A DNA stretch of 64,000 nt from NCBI GenBank assembly GCA_963714065.1, contig OY970226.1, forward strand, positions 1,612,001 through 1,676,000. Reading direction: 5' to 3'. Every line of letters starts with the position of its first letter. Within the stretch, counting starts at the first letter, position 1. The position numbers and the translations under genes were made by a program. The notes beneath the pieces are model-generated. The model made no database searches. It was not told the DNA's origin and saw only the letters and a list, made by a program, of their open reading frames with translations. Shown piece by piece: positions 24,161 through 32,179 of the stretch. Source of the DNA: JAZKID01 sp963714065 (GTDB taxonomy: Bacteria; Pseudomonadota; Alphaproteobacteria; Rhizobiales; UBA4765).

Positions 24161-25077
24161 TGCGGCGGCTCACGTTTCGCCTGCTTGTCTTGCTCCGCCA
24201 GATTGCGGATTTTTTTATTGCCTTGATCGTGTTTGCGTTGTTTGCGCTGGTGCGCGCCATTCCGGCCGGTTTTGCCGTGGATCTGGGCGGGCGCGTTGCA
24301 AGATTTTTAAGCCCATTCGTGCCGCGATCACGTCTTGCGCTAAAGCAGATCGCCGCGGCTTTTCCTGAAAAGAACCCGGCCGAACATCGCGAAATTTTAA
24401 GCGCGTGTTGGGACAATCTCGGCCGCACCTCGGTGGAATATTGCCATCTCGACCATATCTGGAACTACGACGAGAAAAATCCATTGCTAGGCAATATCGA
24501 AATCGGCGGCATCGAGCATTTCGTGAAACTGCACAACGACGGCAAGCCCGCCATCATCGTCACCGCGCATCTCGCCAATTGGGAGCTGCCGATGGTGGCG
24601 GCAGGCGCGCATGGCCTGAAGGCTGCAGCACTTTACCGCGCGCCGAACAATAAATGGATCGCGCGCTGGGTGCTCTCGCAGCGCAAGCTTGCGATGGGCG
24701 AACTGATCGCGTCAAGGCGCGGCAGCGTGCACGCGCTGGATGCGGTGTTAAAGCGCGGCGATCATCTCGGCCTTCTTGTCGACCAGCATTTCTGGTTCGG
24801 CGTCGAGAGCACGTTGTTCGGCAGGAAAGTGCTGTGCAATCCCGCTTTCGCGCGGCTTGCGCGCCTGCACGACTGCCCGGTGCATGCCGTGCGCGTCATC
24901 CGCCTTGCCGATCATCGTTTCAAAATCGAACTAACGCCCGAACTGGTTTTGCCGCGCGATGCGCAAGGCAAGATCGAGGTGCAGGGCGCCATCGATGCTG
25001 TGAATGCGCTGCTGGAAACATGGATTACGGAATATCCCGGCCAGTGGCTATGGCTGCACCGCAGATGGCGCAGCTAG
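24160..25077 (+). CDS. lpxXL: Lipid A very-long-chain acyltransferase LpxXL (LpxL/HtrB family)
   Basis: A 305-residue inner-membrane acyltransferase with an N-terminal membrane helix (IADFFIALIVFALFALVRAI). The catalytic H-x4-E motif is in TAHLANWELP, and further family blocks are ALYRAPNNKWIARWV, GLLVDQHFWFGVES and the C-terminal YPGQWLWLHRRWR. It transfers the AcpXL-bound long chain onto lipid A. The ATG at 24160 has no Shine-Dalgarno because the right repeat of the palindromic element abuts it. The stop overlaps the convergent TerB gene in a CTAG. Confidence 0.88.
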   Translation: MRRLTFRLLVLLRQIADFFIALIVFALFALVRAIPAGFAVDLGGRVARFLSPFVPRSRLALKQIAAAFPEKNPAEHREILSACWDNLGRTSVEYCHLDHIWNYDEKNPLLGNIEIGGIEHFVKLHNDGKPAIIVTAHLANWELPMVAAGAHGLKAAALYRAPNNKWIARWVLSQRKLAMGELIASRRGSVHALDAVLKRGDHLGLLVDQHFWFGVESTLFGRKVLCNPAFARLARLHDCPVHAVRVIRLADHRFKIELTPELVLPRDAQGKIEVQGAIDAVNALLETWITEYPGQWLWLHRRWRS

Positions 25078-25520
25078 CCTGCCTTGATCTTCTTTTTCAA
25101 CAGCACCCGCTCGCGTGATGACACGCCGATCAGCTCGGCAATGCGCCAGATGATGTTATATTCGAACTCGTCGATTTTCCCGTCCACCGCCGCTATATCC
25201 CAGAGCATTTCGATCACGCGCAGGCGGCCGTCTTCGTTCAGGGCGCGCTTTATCAGGCTGGTAAAGCCGTAAAGGTCGACGGCTTCGCGGTCGCGCGCCT
25301 CTGCTTCAATGATCAGTTCGTCCGTTTCTTCCTCGTCGAGACCGAAACCGTTTTTGACGAGGATTTTAAGTTTTTCGCGCTCGGCCTCGCTCACGGCGCC
25401 GTCGATGGCCATGACATGCACCAAGAGTGCGGCCACCATCACGCGGTGATCGTCGGGCGCGAAGCTTTCTTCCGGTTCGATCTTCAAGGTCTGGAAGAGT
25501 TTCTTGATGTTTTTATACAT
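25074..25520 (-). CDS. TerB-like protein
   Basis: A 148-residue all-helical soluble protein of the tellurite-resistance TerB / DjlA-like fold. It has two metal-binding-type acidic repeats, VHVMAIDGAVSEAEREKLK and WDIAAVDGKIDEFEYNIIWR. Such proteins are common near envelope genes in alphaproteobacteria; function is uncertain and tellurite resistance should not be assumed. It is 15 bases downstream of the YihY gene on the same strand, probably in one operon. Confidence 0.82.
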   Translation of the reverse strand: MYKNIKKLFQTLKIEPEESFAPDDHRVMVAALLVHVMAIDGAVSEAEREKLKILVKNGFGLDEEETDELIIEAEARDREAVDLYGFTSLIKRALNEDGRLRVIEMLWDIAAVDGKIDEFEYNIIWRIAELIGVSSRERVLLKKKIKAG

Positions 25521-25535
25521 GCTTTGTTTCTTGGC

Positions 25536-26438
25536 CTATTTTCTCGCCGCGTCGATGGGAAAAAGAGAGGGGCCGGGGTCCTTGACCTTCAGCATCCTGT
25601 CGCGCTGCCAGGCGGCGTTCAGCTCGCCGCCCATGATGAAGATCACCGAATTGAAATACAGGAAGATCAGCGCGATCAGCACCGAGGCAAAGCCCGCATA
25701 GGTCGAGGTATAGGTGGCATAGGACGAAAGATACCAGGCGAAAGCAAGCGCCGCGATCAGCCATAAAATAAGTGTCACGAAAATACCGGGCAGAACCTCA
25801 AAGAGTCGCCGCCTTCCGGCCGGCAGCCACAAATGCGCCGCAAGCAGCGCAAAGATGAGAGTGACGGTCGTAAATGCATAGCGCGACGTAAAGAGATTAT
25901 CCCGCACTTCGTCGATCTGCGTCTTGAGTTTCGGGAGCAACGAAACGGCGGCCTGGAAGAGAGCGGGCGCCAGCACGATCAGGAGCGCCACGGCAAGCAG
26001 GCTGACGGCGCCGATCAGCACGAAGAAAATGGATTGCGCGCGCGTCTGTATCCACCAGCGCGTCTCGTTGGCGCTATAGGCGCGGTTCAGGCCGATGCGC
26101 ACGGCCTCGACGCCGGAGGACGAAAACCACAACATCAGCGCGCCGCCGATGGTGAGAAGATCCCGGCGCTGGTTGGTGAGCACATGGTGCACTTCCGCCT
26201 GCAGGGGCTTCATCACGCTTTCCGGCCAGGCATCGAAAGTAAGCTTGACCACCTGCTCGGCAAGCTCCGCAGAGCCCAGAAAACCCGCAAGCGCGGTGAC
26301 GAAGATCAGGAACGGGAACAAAGCGAGCAGGACGGAGAGCGCGATATGGCTTGCGATCGCCCAGCCGTCATGCTCATAGGCAAAACGCCAATAGGCATCC
26401 CAGACGATATGCGCTATGCGCTTGATTGCAGAAAACAT
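25536..26438 (-). CDS. YihY/BrkB family inner-membrane protein
   Basis: A 300-residue protein with about six membrane helices. It carries the family signatures HIALSVLLALFPFLIF, LMLWFSSSGVEAVRIGLNRAY and SSYATYTSTYAGFASVLIAL, followed by LIFLYFNSVIFIMGGELNA. The family was misnamed ribonuclease BN; its transport role is unproved. The frame is open to 26840, but ATG 26438 (MFSAIKRIAHIVW) matches the family start and the extension has no family resemblance. Confidence 0.88.
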   Translation of the reverse strand: MFSAIKRIAHIVWDAYWRFAYEHDGWAIASHIALSVLLALFPFLIFVTALAGFLGSAELAEQVVKLTFDAWPESVMKPLQAEVHHVLTNQRRDLLTIGGALMLWFSSSGVEAVRIGLNRAYSANETRWWIQTRAQSIFFVLIGAVSLLAVALLIVLAPALFQAAVSLLPKLKTQIDEVRDNLFTSRYAFTTVTLIFALLAAHLWLPAGRRRLFEVLPGIFVTLILWLIAALAFAWYLSSYATYTSTYAGFASVLIALIFLYFNSVIFIMGGELNAAWQRDRMLKVKDPGPSLFPIDAARK

Positions 26439-26537
26439 GTGTGCGGATATAGCCTGTTTCAGCCAATCTGCAAAAGCATGCTTTTTTCTTTTTAAAGAAT
26501 GGCTTAAGAGGGTGGGGTATTCCTTGAAAGGGCTGTC

Positions 26538-27074
26538 ATGCCGCGTCTTTTCACCGGCCTCGAGGTTCCGGCAGCCATTACCGAGCATTTGAGCAGCTTG
26601 CGGGGCGGCCTGCCGGGCGCACGCTTTGTCGAACCTTCCGACTACCACATCACGCTGCGTTTCATCGGCGATGTCGATATCCGCATGGCCAACGAGATTG
26701 CCGATATGCTCTTTTCGGTGCGCCGCAGGGCATTTACCCTGAAACTTTCCGAACTGCGCAGCTTCGGCAAGGATATGCCGCATGCCGTTGTGGCGACGCT
26801 TGCCACATCGCCAGAGCTGAACGAATTGAAGGCCGAGCACGAGCGCATCATGCAGCGCCTGGGTTTAGAGCCGGAAGGGCGCAAATTCACGCCGCATATC
26901 ACCATCGCGCGGCTGAAGAACGGGCAGCATCACCATGTCGGCGAATGGATCGTCGACAACAGTCCGTTGCCCTCGATGCCGTTCAGCGTCGGCCGCTTCG
27001 TGCTTTATTCGTCAAAAGCGTCTATCGGCGGGGGGCCTTATCTGGTGGAGGGGGCATATCCGCTCACGGCCTGA
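26538..27074 (+). CDS. thpR: RNA 2',3'-cyclic phosphodiesterase (2H family)
   Basis: A 178-residue cytoplasmic enzyme of the LigT/ThpR group with both H-x-T/S-x motifs: YHITLRFIGD near residue 36 and FTPHITIARLK near residue 116. It hydrolyses 2',3'-cyclic phosphates at RNA ends. The opening RLFTGLEVP is typical. It stands alone between YihY and the sugar kinase and is convergent with the latter. Confidence 0.92.
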   Translation: MPRLFTGLEVPAAITEHLSSLRGGLPGARFVEPSDYHITLRFIGDVDIRMANEIADMLFSVRRRAFTLKLSELRSFGKDMPHAVVATLATSPELNELKAEHERIMQRLGLEPEGRKFTPHITIARLKNGQHHHVGEWIVDNSPLPSMPFSVGRFVLYSSKASIGGGPYLVEGAYPLTA

Positions 27075-27083
27075 GCGGTTGTC

Positions 27084-28043
27084 TTACCTGATCACATCGC
27101 CCGTGCGCAGCGGTGCCGTTCGCCCTTTTGCGCCGTAAGGCAGGCCGCCGGTGTCGGTGCGGCTTGCGACATTGAGCGCGCCGCAGGTGCAGCCCTGCGC
27201 CAGTGCTTCTTCCAATGACGCGCCGGAAAGTTTTGCCGCGATAATCCCCGCCGCAAAAGCATCTCCCGCGCCGACCACATCGATGGCGGGCACGGAATGA
27301 GGGCTTATTTCCAGAGCCTGTTTGCCTTCATAGGCGCGAACGCTCTGCGCGCCGTCGGAGACGATGATTGTCCGCACGCCTTTTTTCTGCGCCCAGGCGA
27401 TCGCGTCTTTTTTCTTCGTCGTGCCGGAAACGGTCTGCAATTCGTGAACGCCCCCAAACAGCATGTCGACAAAACCGATCATCGGCGTGAGCGTTTTTTT
27501 TGCCTCCGCATCGCTCCAGAGCTTGCGCCGCAGGTTGATATCGAGCGAGGTGCCGGCCCCATGCTTGCGTGCCAGTTTGAGCGCATGCTCGACCGCGCCC
27601 GCCGCATTTTTGCCGAGCGCGGGTGTTATGCCGGTCACATGCAGCCAGCGCGCGTTTTTGATCCAGTCTTCATCGATATCGGCGCGCGAAATCTGCGCTC
27701 CCGCCGAGCCGCGGCGCACATAGCATACGTCGATTGGGCGCACGGCGTGATGATCGCGCACCAATACGCCGGTGAAACGCGCGGGATCGGTTTTCACGTG
27801 CGAGACATCGACGCCTTCGCCTTTCAGCGTTTGCAGGATCATATGGCCGTTGGCATCGTCGCCCAGAATTCCCGCCCAGGAAGAGTTCAGGCCGAGCCGC
27901 GCGCACTGGATGGCGACCGTCACCTCGGCGCCCGCAACCGAGCGCGTGAAGCGTTGCGCCGTGCGTGCTTGCGCGCCATCGTCGGCGAGAAACAGCGCCA
28001 TCGCCTCGCCGAAAGTGACGATATCGAAGGATTTTTTGGTCAT
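27084..28043 (-). CDS. kdgK: PfkB-family sugar kinase, probably 2-keto-3-deoxygluconate kinase
   Basis: A 319-residue ribokinase-fold enzyme. The N-terminal FDIVTFGEAMALFLADD and the C-terminal anion-hole/catalytic motif DVVGAGDAFAAGIIAAKLSG define the family. SLDINLRRKLW and a Tyr/Arg-rich substrate segment (VCYVRRGSAG) are close to KDG kinases, which feed the Entner-Doudoroff route; other sugars are possible. ATG 28043 follows AGAGGG; an in-frame ATG at 28079 lacks a site. No aldolase gene is adjacent. Confidence 0.8.
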   Translation of the reverse strand: MTKKSFDIVTFGEAMALFLADDGAQARTAQRFTRSVAGAEVTVAIQCARLGLNSSWAGILGDDANGHMILQTLKGEGVDVSHVKTDPARFTGVLVRDHHAVRPIDVCYVRRGSAGAQISRADIDEDWIKNARWLHVTGITPALGKNAAGAVEHALKLARKHGAGTSLDINLRRKLWSDAEAKKTLTPMIGFVDMLFGGVHELQTVSGTTKKKDAIAWAQKKGVRTIIVSDGAQSVRAYEGKQALEISPHSVPAIDVVGAGDAFAAGIIAAKLSGASLEEALAQGCTCGALNVASRTDTGGLPYGAKGRTAPLRTGDVIR

Positions 28044-28153
28044 GCGCTGCCCTCTTTGCACCATACTTATTCGATGCACAGATAAAAGTCATCCCCGATG
28101 GAGGGTCAAGTACTCCAAGATTGTGAGTGAGAGAAAAGGCAAAAAGATAAATC

Positions 28154-28264
28154 GTAGGATGGGTTGAGCGCAGCGAAACCCATCATGACGGCAGAATGCA
28201 AATGATGGGTTTCACTTCGTCTTGTCCGCCGTAGCTTTAGCGAAGGCGGATCAACCCATCCTAC
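28154..28264. repeat. Palindromic repeat unit (GTAGGATGGGTTGA type)
   Basis: Perfect 14-base terminal inverted repeats, GTAGGATGGGTTGA at 28154-28167 and TCAACCCATCCTAC at 28251-28264, enclose an inner pair GAAACCCATCAT/ATGATGGGTTTC and a small hairpin with TCCGCC/GGCGGA. The same family occurs at 62476-62548. Such units are widespread in bacteria and have no coding content. Confidence 0.75.
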
Positions 28265-28282
28265 ATACTTTTTATTTTTACC

Positions 28283-28852
28283 TCAGTTATACGGCCCGCC
28301 AAGCACGCCCTTAAGTATGGCTTCGCGCGTTTCCTTGTCGGATCTTTCCAATACGTATTGCTGAGCTTTGTGTTGAACGTAGGTTGAGACAACAACTGCC
28401 GTAATAACGAAGTATGGGTTAGTCGCTGCTCTTGCAAGCAGAGAAGGATATGCCCAAATAAATTCTTGAGTTCTATTAAAGAGAGAGGCAAGCGGTCTAT
28501 ATTTTTCCCAGTATTGAGCACTACCTACAAACTTCCCGTTTATATTGTGCTCCTTATTCAAGTAGATCACTAGATCGTTTAAGGCCGAATGAAGCTCTTT
28601 TAAATCCTTTAGAGAACCAGTCCACTTTTTTATATCTGGCAAGCGCCATAATCTGTCCTCTCTTGTTATTTTTATTGCTTCCTTAAGTAGTTCGAGGCCA
28701 TAGGCGGCGGCAGCGGATGATTTTTCAGAAGATGGACTATTTACAAAGGGGGGGGGCGATTGTTGCTGGCCAGCTTCTAGATGACGATCATATGCAGCAC
28801 TTGCGGAAAGAGGTTGCTGCGGAAAGTTAGCATTATCAATACGTTCAATCAT
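28283..28852 (-). CDS. Hypothetical protein (189 aa) with a nine-base C tract
   Basis: An orphan protein. The N-terminal 55 residues are polar and rich in Gln, Ser, Pro and Ala (MIERIDNANFPQQPLSASAA...). A helical region follows with SLKDLKELHSALNDLVIYLN, and one probable membrane helix near NPYFVITAVVVSTYVQ. Codons 32-34 (Pro-Pro-Pro) are a run of nine C on the coding strand (28748-28756), a candidate slippage site. No family is recognised. The DNA is AT-rich compared with the neighbouring kdgK and accA, and repeats flank it on both sides. Confidence 0.55.
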   Translation of the reverse strand: MIERIDNANFPQQPLSASAAYDRHLEAGQQQSPPPFVNSPSSEKSSAAAAYGLELLKEAIKITREDRLWRLPDIKKWTGSLKDLKELHSALNDLVIYLNKEHNINGKFVGSAQYWEKYRPLASLFNRTQEFIWAYPSLLARAATNPYFVITAVVVSTYVQHKAQQYVLERSDKETREAILKGVLGGPYN

Positions 28853-28971
28853 GATAATTCCTTGTCTATATATCTGACTTAAAATCTATAAGCATAGTAG
28901 GGATGTATATTACATAGAGCAAGGCAGTTTTCTTGTTTGGAATGAATATTTGGGTAAAATTTTAATTATCT

Positions 28972-29082
28972 GTCATTGCGAGGAGAGCTTAAGCTCGACG
29001 AAGCAATCTATTCTACATTCTCACAAATTATTGCCACGTCGCCCGCCTTCGCTAAAGCTCCGGCGTGGCCCCTTGCAATGAC
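28972..29082. repeat. REP-like unit (GTCATTGCGAGG type)
   Basis: Outer inverted ends GTCATTGC/GCAATGAC bound about 111 bases with inner hairpins, for example GAGCTTAAGCTC and CGCCTTCGCTAAAGCTCCGGCG. It lies between the orphan gene and accA and touches the accA stop region. This is a very common dispersed repeat type in proteobacteria. No gene is seen in 28853-29088. Confidence 0.7.
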
Positions 29083-29088
29083 GAAAAC

Positions 29089-30048
29089 TCAGCTTAAGTT
29101 TCTGCCAATCGCCAAAAACTTCTCGTGCCTCTGCTTTTGCAGCTCTTCGCGCGATAGAACTTTCAGCTCGTCCAGCGCATCCGAAATCGCCTCGGAAACG
29201 GTCAGCTTGATGCGTTCGTGGTCGCGGTGCGCGCCGCCGACAGGTTCGGAGATGATCTGGTCGATCACGCTAAGCTTGATCAGGTCCTGCGCCGTGATTT
29301 TCATATTGGTCGCTGCGTCCTGCGCGCGCGAACTGTCGTGCCACAAGATCGAGGCAGCACCCTCCGGCGAGATCACGGAATAAATCGCATGCTCCAGCAT
29401 CAGCACGCGGTTGGCGGTGGCAATCGCAATCGCGCCGCCCGAGCCGCCTTCGCCAATAATGAGCGCGATATTCGGCACCTGCAAATTCAGGCAGGTTTCG
29501 GTGGAGCGCGCAATCGCCTCCGCCTGTCCGCGCTCTTCCGCGCCGATGCCGGGATAGGCGCCCGCCGTATCGATGAAGGAAATCACCGGAATGCCGAAAC
29601 GGTCGGCCATTTCCATCAGGCGTACCGCCTTGCGGTAGCCTTCGGGTTTTGCCATGCCGAAATTGTGCTTCAGGCGGCTTTCGGTGTCCGAGCCTTTTTC
29701 GTGCCCCATCACGCAGACGCTTTCGCCCTTGAAGCGGGCAAAGCCCGCGATAATGGCCTGGTCCTCGCCGAAGGTACGGTCGCCCGCAAGCGGCGTGAAT
29801 TCGGTGAACAGGGAGCGAATGTAATCGAGGCTGTGCGGCCGCTCGGGGTGGCGCGCCACTTGCGTTTTCTGCCAGGGCGTCAGCCTTGAATAGAGATCGC
29901 GCAGCACGCCTTCGGCCTTGTTCTCGAGGCGGGAAATATCGTCCTGTATGCTGAGCGAATGGCCTTCATTGCTTGAGAGTGCGCGCAGGTCGGCGATTTT
30001 GCCTTCGAACTCGGCAACAGGCTTCTCGAAATCGAGATAGGTACGCAA
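29089..30048 (-). CDS. accA: Acetyl-CoA carboxylase carboxyltransferase subunit alpha
   Basis: With AccD it transfers the carboxyl group from biotin to acetyl-CoA, giving malonyl-CoA for fatty acid synthesis. The N-terminus LRTYLDFEKPVAEFEGKI is the family start. Other blocks include LDYIRSLFTEFTPLAGDR, SFIDTAGAYPGIGAEERGQ, LIIGEGGSGGAIAIA and SVISPEGAASILWHD. I prefer TTG 30048 (319 residues), preceded by a run of G; GTG 30060 is the alternative. It stands alone. Confidence 0.95.
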   Translation of the reverse strand: MRTYLDFEKPVAEFEGKIADLRALSSNEGHSLSIQDDISRLENKAEGVLRDLYSRLTPWQKTQVARHPERPHSLDYIRSLFTEFTPLAGDRTFGEDQAIIAGFARFKGESVCVMGHEKGSDTESRLKHNFGMAKPEGYRKAVRLMEMADRFGIPVISFIDTAGAYPGIGAEERGQAEAIARSTETCLNLQVPNIALIIGEGGSGGAIAIATANRVLMLEHAIYSVISPEGAASILWHDSSRAQDAATNMKITAQDLIKLSVIDQIISEPVGGAHRDHERIKLTVSEAISDALDELKVLSREELQKQRHEKFLAIGRNLS

Positions 30049-30207
30049 TTTACCCCCCACTGATTATGCCGCCAGAGTGGCTTTTCGGGCCTTAAAATGT
30101 CAAGTATGCCTCGAGCGAGACTTGTACCCGGTTAAGACTTGGGCCGATGATTATTTTAGGTATTTTAACTCGCTTCCCCTGCAATAACAATTGCGATATG
30201 TAGATTT

Positions 30208-30837
30208 ATGCCTTTTCCCGTAGATCCCTCCCGCTATGTGGCTTTTCTCGGTGTAACGACGGCCATGGCCTGCGCGCCGGGGCCGGCCAACATCTTCTGC
30301 ATGGCAACGGGCATGAAAAAGGGCAGGCGTGCGGCTCTGCTCGGCGTGCTCGGCCTCAATGGCGCGACCCTCGTCTGGTTCTTCGCAGCCGCCTTGGGGC
30401 TTGGCACGCTGGTGACGGCATTCCCGAAATTTTTTCACCTGCTCACCTATGCGGGTGCTGCCTATCTCGTCTATCTCAGCGTGATGGCCTTCCGGCAGGT
30501 GTTTACCGAAGCGATGGCGCCCATCGTCCGTATCAAGATCTCGAAGCGCACGCCGCTTTACGACGGCTTCATCGTGCAGATCACCAATCCGAAAGCGCTG
30601 CTGTTTTTTACGGCCGTGCTGCCGCCCTTCATCGATGTGGCGCGCCCCATCTTGCCGCAGATGGTTATGTTCGCGGCCGCGACCATCATCGCCGATGTCG
30701 CGGCGATGTGTTCTTACGGTTTTGGCGGCGCGGTGCTGAACCACCGGGCCGAGGATCCGCGCTTCCGCCGCGGCTTTTCTCTGGCGGTCGGCCTGCTGCT
30801 GCTCACGGCCGCCGGGCTGATCGCGGTGGGAAGCTGA
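30208..30837 (+). CDS. LysE/RhtB-family amino acid exporter
   Basis: A 209-residue inner-membrane exporter with about six helices. The family opening is YVAFLGVTTAMACAPGPANIF, and the middle motif GFIVQITNPKALLFFTAVLPPFID is diagnostic of RhtB/LysE translocators. The substrate is unknown. The next gene begins 5 bases after its stop, so the two are likely co-transcribed, perhaps linking export with hydroxyacid metabolism. Confidence 0.9.
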   Translation: MPFPVDPSRYVAFLGVTTAMACAPGPANIFCMATGMKKGRRAALLGVLGLNGATLVWFFAAALGLGTLVTAFPKFFHLLTYAGAAYLVYLSVMAFRQVFTEAMAPIVRIKISKRTPLYDGFIVQITNPKALLFFTAVLPPFIDVARPILPQMVMFAAATIIADVAAMCSYGFGGAVLNHRAEDPRFRRGFSLAVGLLLLTAAGLIAVGS

Positions 30838-30842
30838 AAGGC

Positions 30843-31751
30843 GTGACCAAGGCGCTTTTTATCGACTGCAACCGGCAGCTGGAGCCCGTTTTCGCGAAGG
30901 TTCATCGCACCGAAGATCCGCCGATCGCTGTCAACACATCGCCGTTTCGCACGGAGGATCTGCCGCGCCTGCTCGATGGCTACGACATCTGCCTGAACGA
31001 TCATTCCGCCATGCCCACGGAAATCGTGGCGCAATGCCGCGCCTTAAAGCATATTGTTTTTCTTGGTACCGGCGCGTCGAGCTATATGGATGTCGAAGCC
31101 CTGACGATGCGCGGCATCAAGGTTTACACGATCAAGAATTATGGCGACACGGCGGTCGCCGAGCACACGATTGCGCTCATGTTTGCCGCCGCACGCGATC
31201 TTGCCTTCATGGACAAAAGCGTGCGCGCGGGTAAATGGGCCCAGCAGGAAGGCCTTCAGCTTCTGGGCAAGACGCTGGGCGTAATCGGCCTTGGCGGCAT
31301 CGGTTGCGAAGTGGCACGCATCGCAAAAGGCATCGGCATGGAAGTAATCGCCTGGAACCACACGCCTCGCCCCGCTCTCGATATCGAGCAGACGGATATC
31401 GACACGCTGCTGTCGCGCGCCGATGTCGTCTCGCTCAATCTTGCGCTGAACGACGAGACACGCGGCTTTCTCGATGCAGGGCGTATCGCGCGCATGAAGC
31501 AGGGCGCGATTTTGGTGAACACGGCGCGCGGTGCGCTGGTCGACGAGGCTTCGATGATCGAGGCGCTGAAAAATGGCCATCTGCGGCATGCAGGCCTCGA
31601 TGTGTTTTGCACGGAGCCGCTGCCGGCCGGTCATCCGCTGACACAATTGTCGAACGTTACGCTCTCGGCGCACGCTGCCTATCGCACTTACGAGGCCTCG
31701 GCCACGCTCCTGCGCCGCGGCATCGATATCGTGCGGGGGATTATAAAATGA
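30843..31751 (+). CDS. D-2-hydroxyacid dehydrogenase family protein
   Basis: A 302-residue NAD-dependent dehydrogenase. The Rossmann motif is GKTLGVIGLGGIGCEVARIAKG. The catalytic Arg is in LVNTARGALVDEASMIEAL, the Glu in DVFCTEPLPAGHP and the His in LSAHAAYRTYEA. It fits the glyoxylate/hydroxypyruvate reductase and phosphoglycerate dehydrogenase-like group; the substrate is open. The start is GTG 30843, immediately downstream of the lysE-type gene; the ribosome binding site is weak, as expected for a coupled gene. Confidence 0.88.
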   Translation: MTKALFIDCNRQLEPVFAKVHRTEDPPIAVNTSPFRTEDLPRLLDGYDICLNDHSAMPTEIVAQCRALKHIVFLGTGASSYMDVEALTMRGIKVYTIKNYGDTAVAEHTIALMFAAARDLAFMDKSVRAGKWAQQEGLQLLGKTLGVIGLGGIGCEVARIAKGIGMEVIAWNHTPRPALDIEQTDIDTLLSRADVVSLNLALNDETRGFLDAGRIARMKQGAILVNTARGALVDEASMIEALKNGHLRHAGLDVFCTEPLPAGHPLTQLSNVTLSAHAAYRTYEASATLLRRGIDIVRGIIK

Positions 31752-31762
31752 ATGCGATAAAA

Positions 31763-32179
31763 TCAGGATTGAACTTTGTACGAAATATTTATGTCCTCGT
31801 AATTTGGCAATTGTAAAAGAATATTCTTTTTTGTTCCTTTTACAGTGATAGATAAGGTATTGTCGCGCCATACGACAGTTTCTATCTGAGAACAGCATTC
31901 GATTTCGAAAACTCGTTTTCGCCAAAAAGTTTTAAATATCCCGGAAACAGGTTCAAGTATAATTGCTTCGGAAGGTGGTGTGAGGGCGCTGACGTAATCA
32001 ATCGATTCAATAGAGGCGATCCAACGCTTGTCTGGAGACGGAATGCGATTGGTAATTATGATAGTTGGTTTTAAGAAATAGGCAGCTACTAGAACTGCTA
32101 ACAACAAAATGAGACCGAGGACAAAAACAAGCCGGGGAAACGTCGATGGTTTGGGCCAGAAAATGCGCTTCATGCTCAT
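31763..32179 (-). CDS. Putative membrane-anchored immunity protein
   Basis: A 138-residue protein with one N-terminal membrane helix (LVFVLGLILLLAVLVAAYFL) and a beta-rich extracytoplasmic part containing RIPSPDKRWIASIESIDY. That SPDKxW pattern recalls DUF5412-like proteins found beside toxins. Its ATG lies in the stop codon of the polymorphic toxin gene (ATGA overlap), the usual layout of a toxin-immunity pair. Location across the inner membrane would suit a toxin that acts in, or passes through, the periplasm. The immunity role is inferred from context. Confidence 0.55.
   Translation of the reverse strand: MSMKRIFWPKPSTFPRLVFVLGLILLLAVLVAAYFLKPTIIITNRIPSPDKRWIASIESIDYVSALTPPSEAIILEPVSGIFKTFWRKRVFEIECCSQIETVVWRDNTLSITVKGTKKNILLQLPNYEDINISYKVQS

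Noticed and set aside
30151..30744. 197-codon minus-strand frame over the LysE-family gene
   Set aside because: Antisense to a clear exporter gene, His/Arg-rich and without motif.
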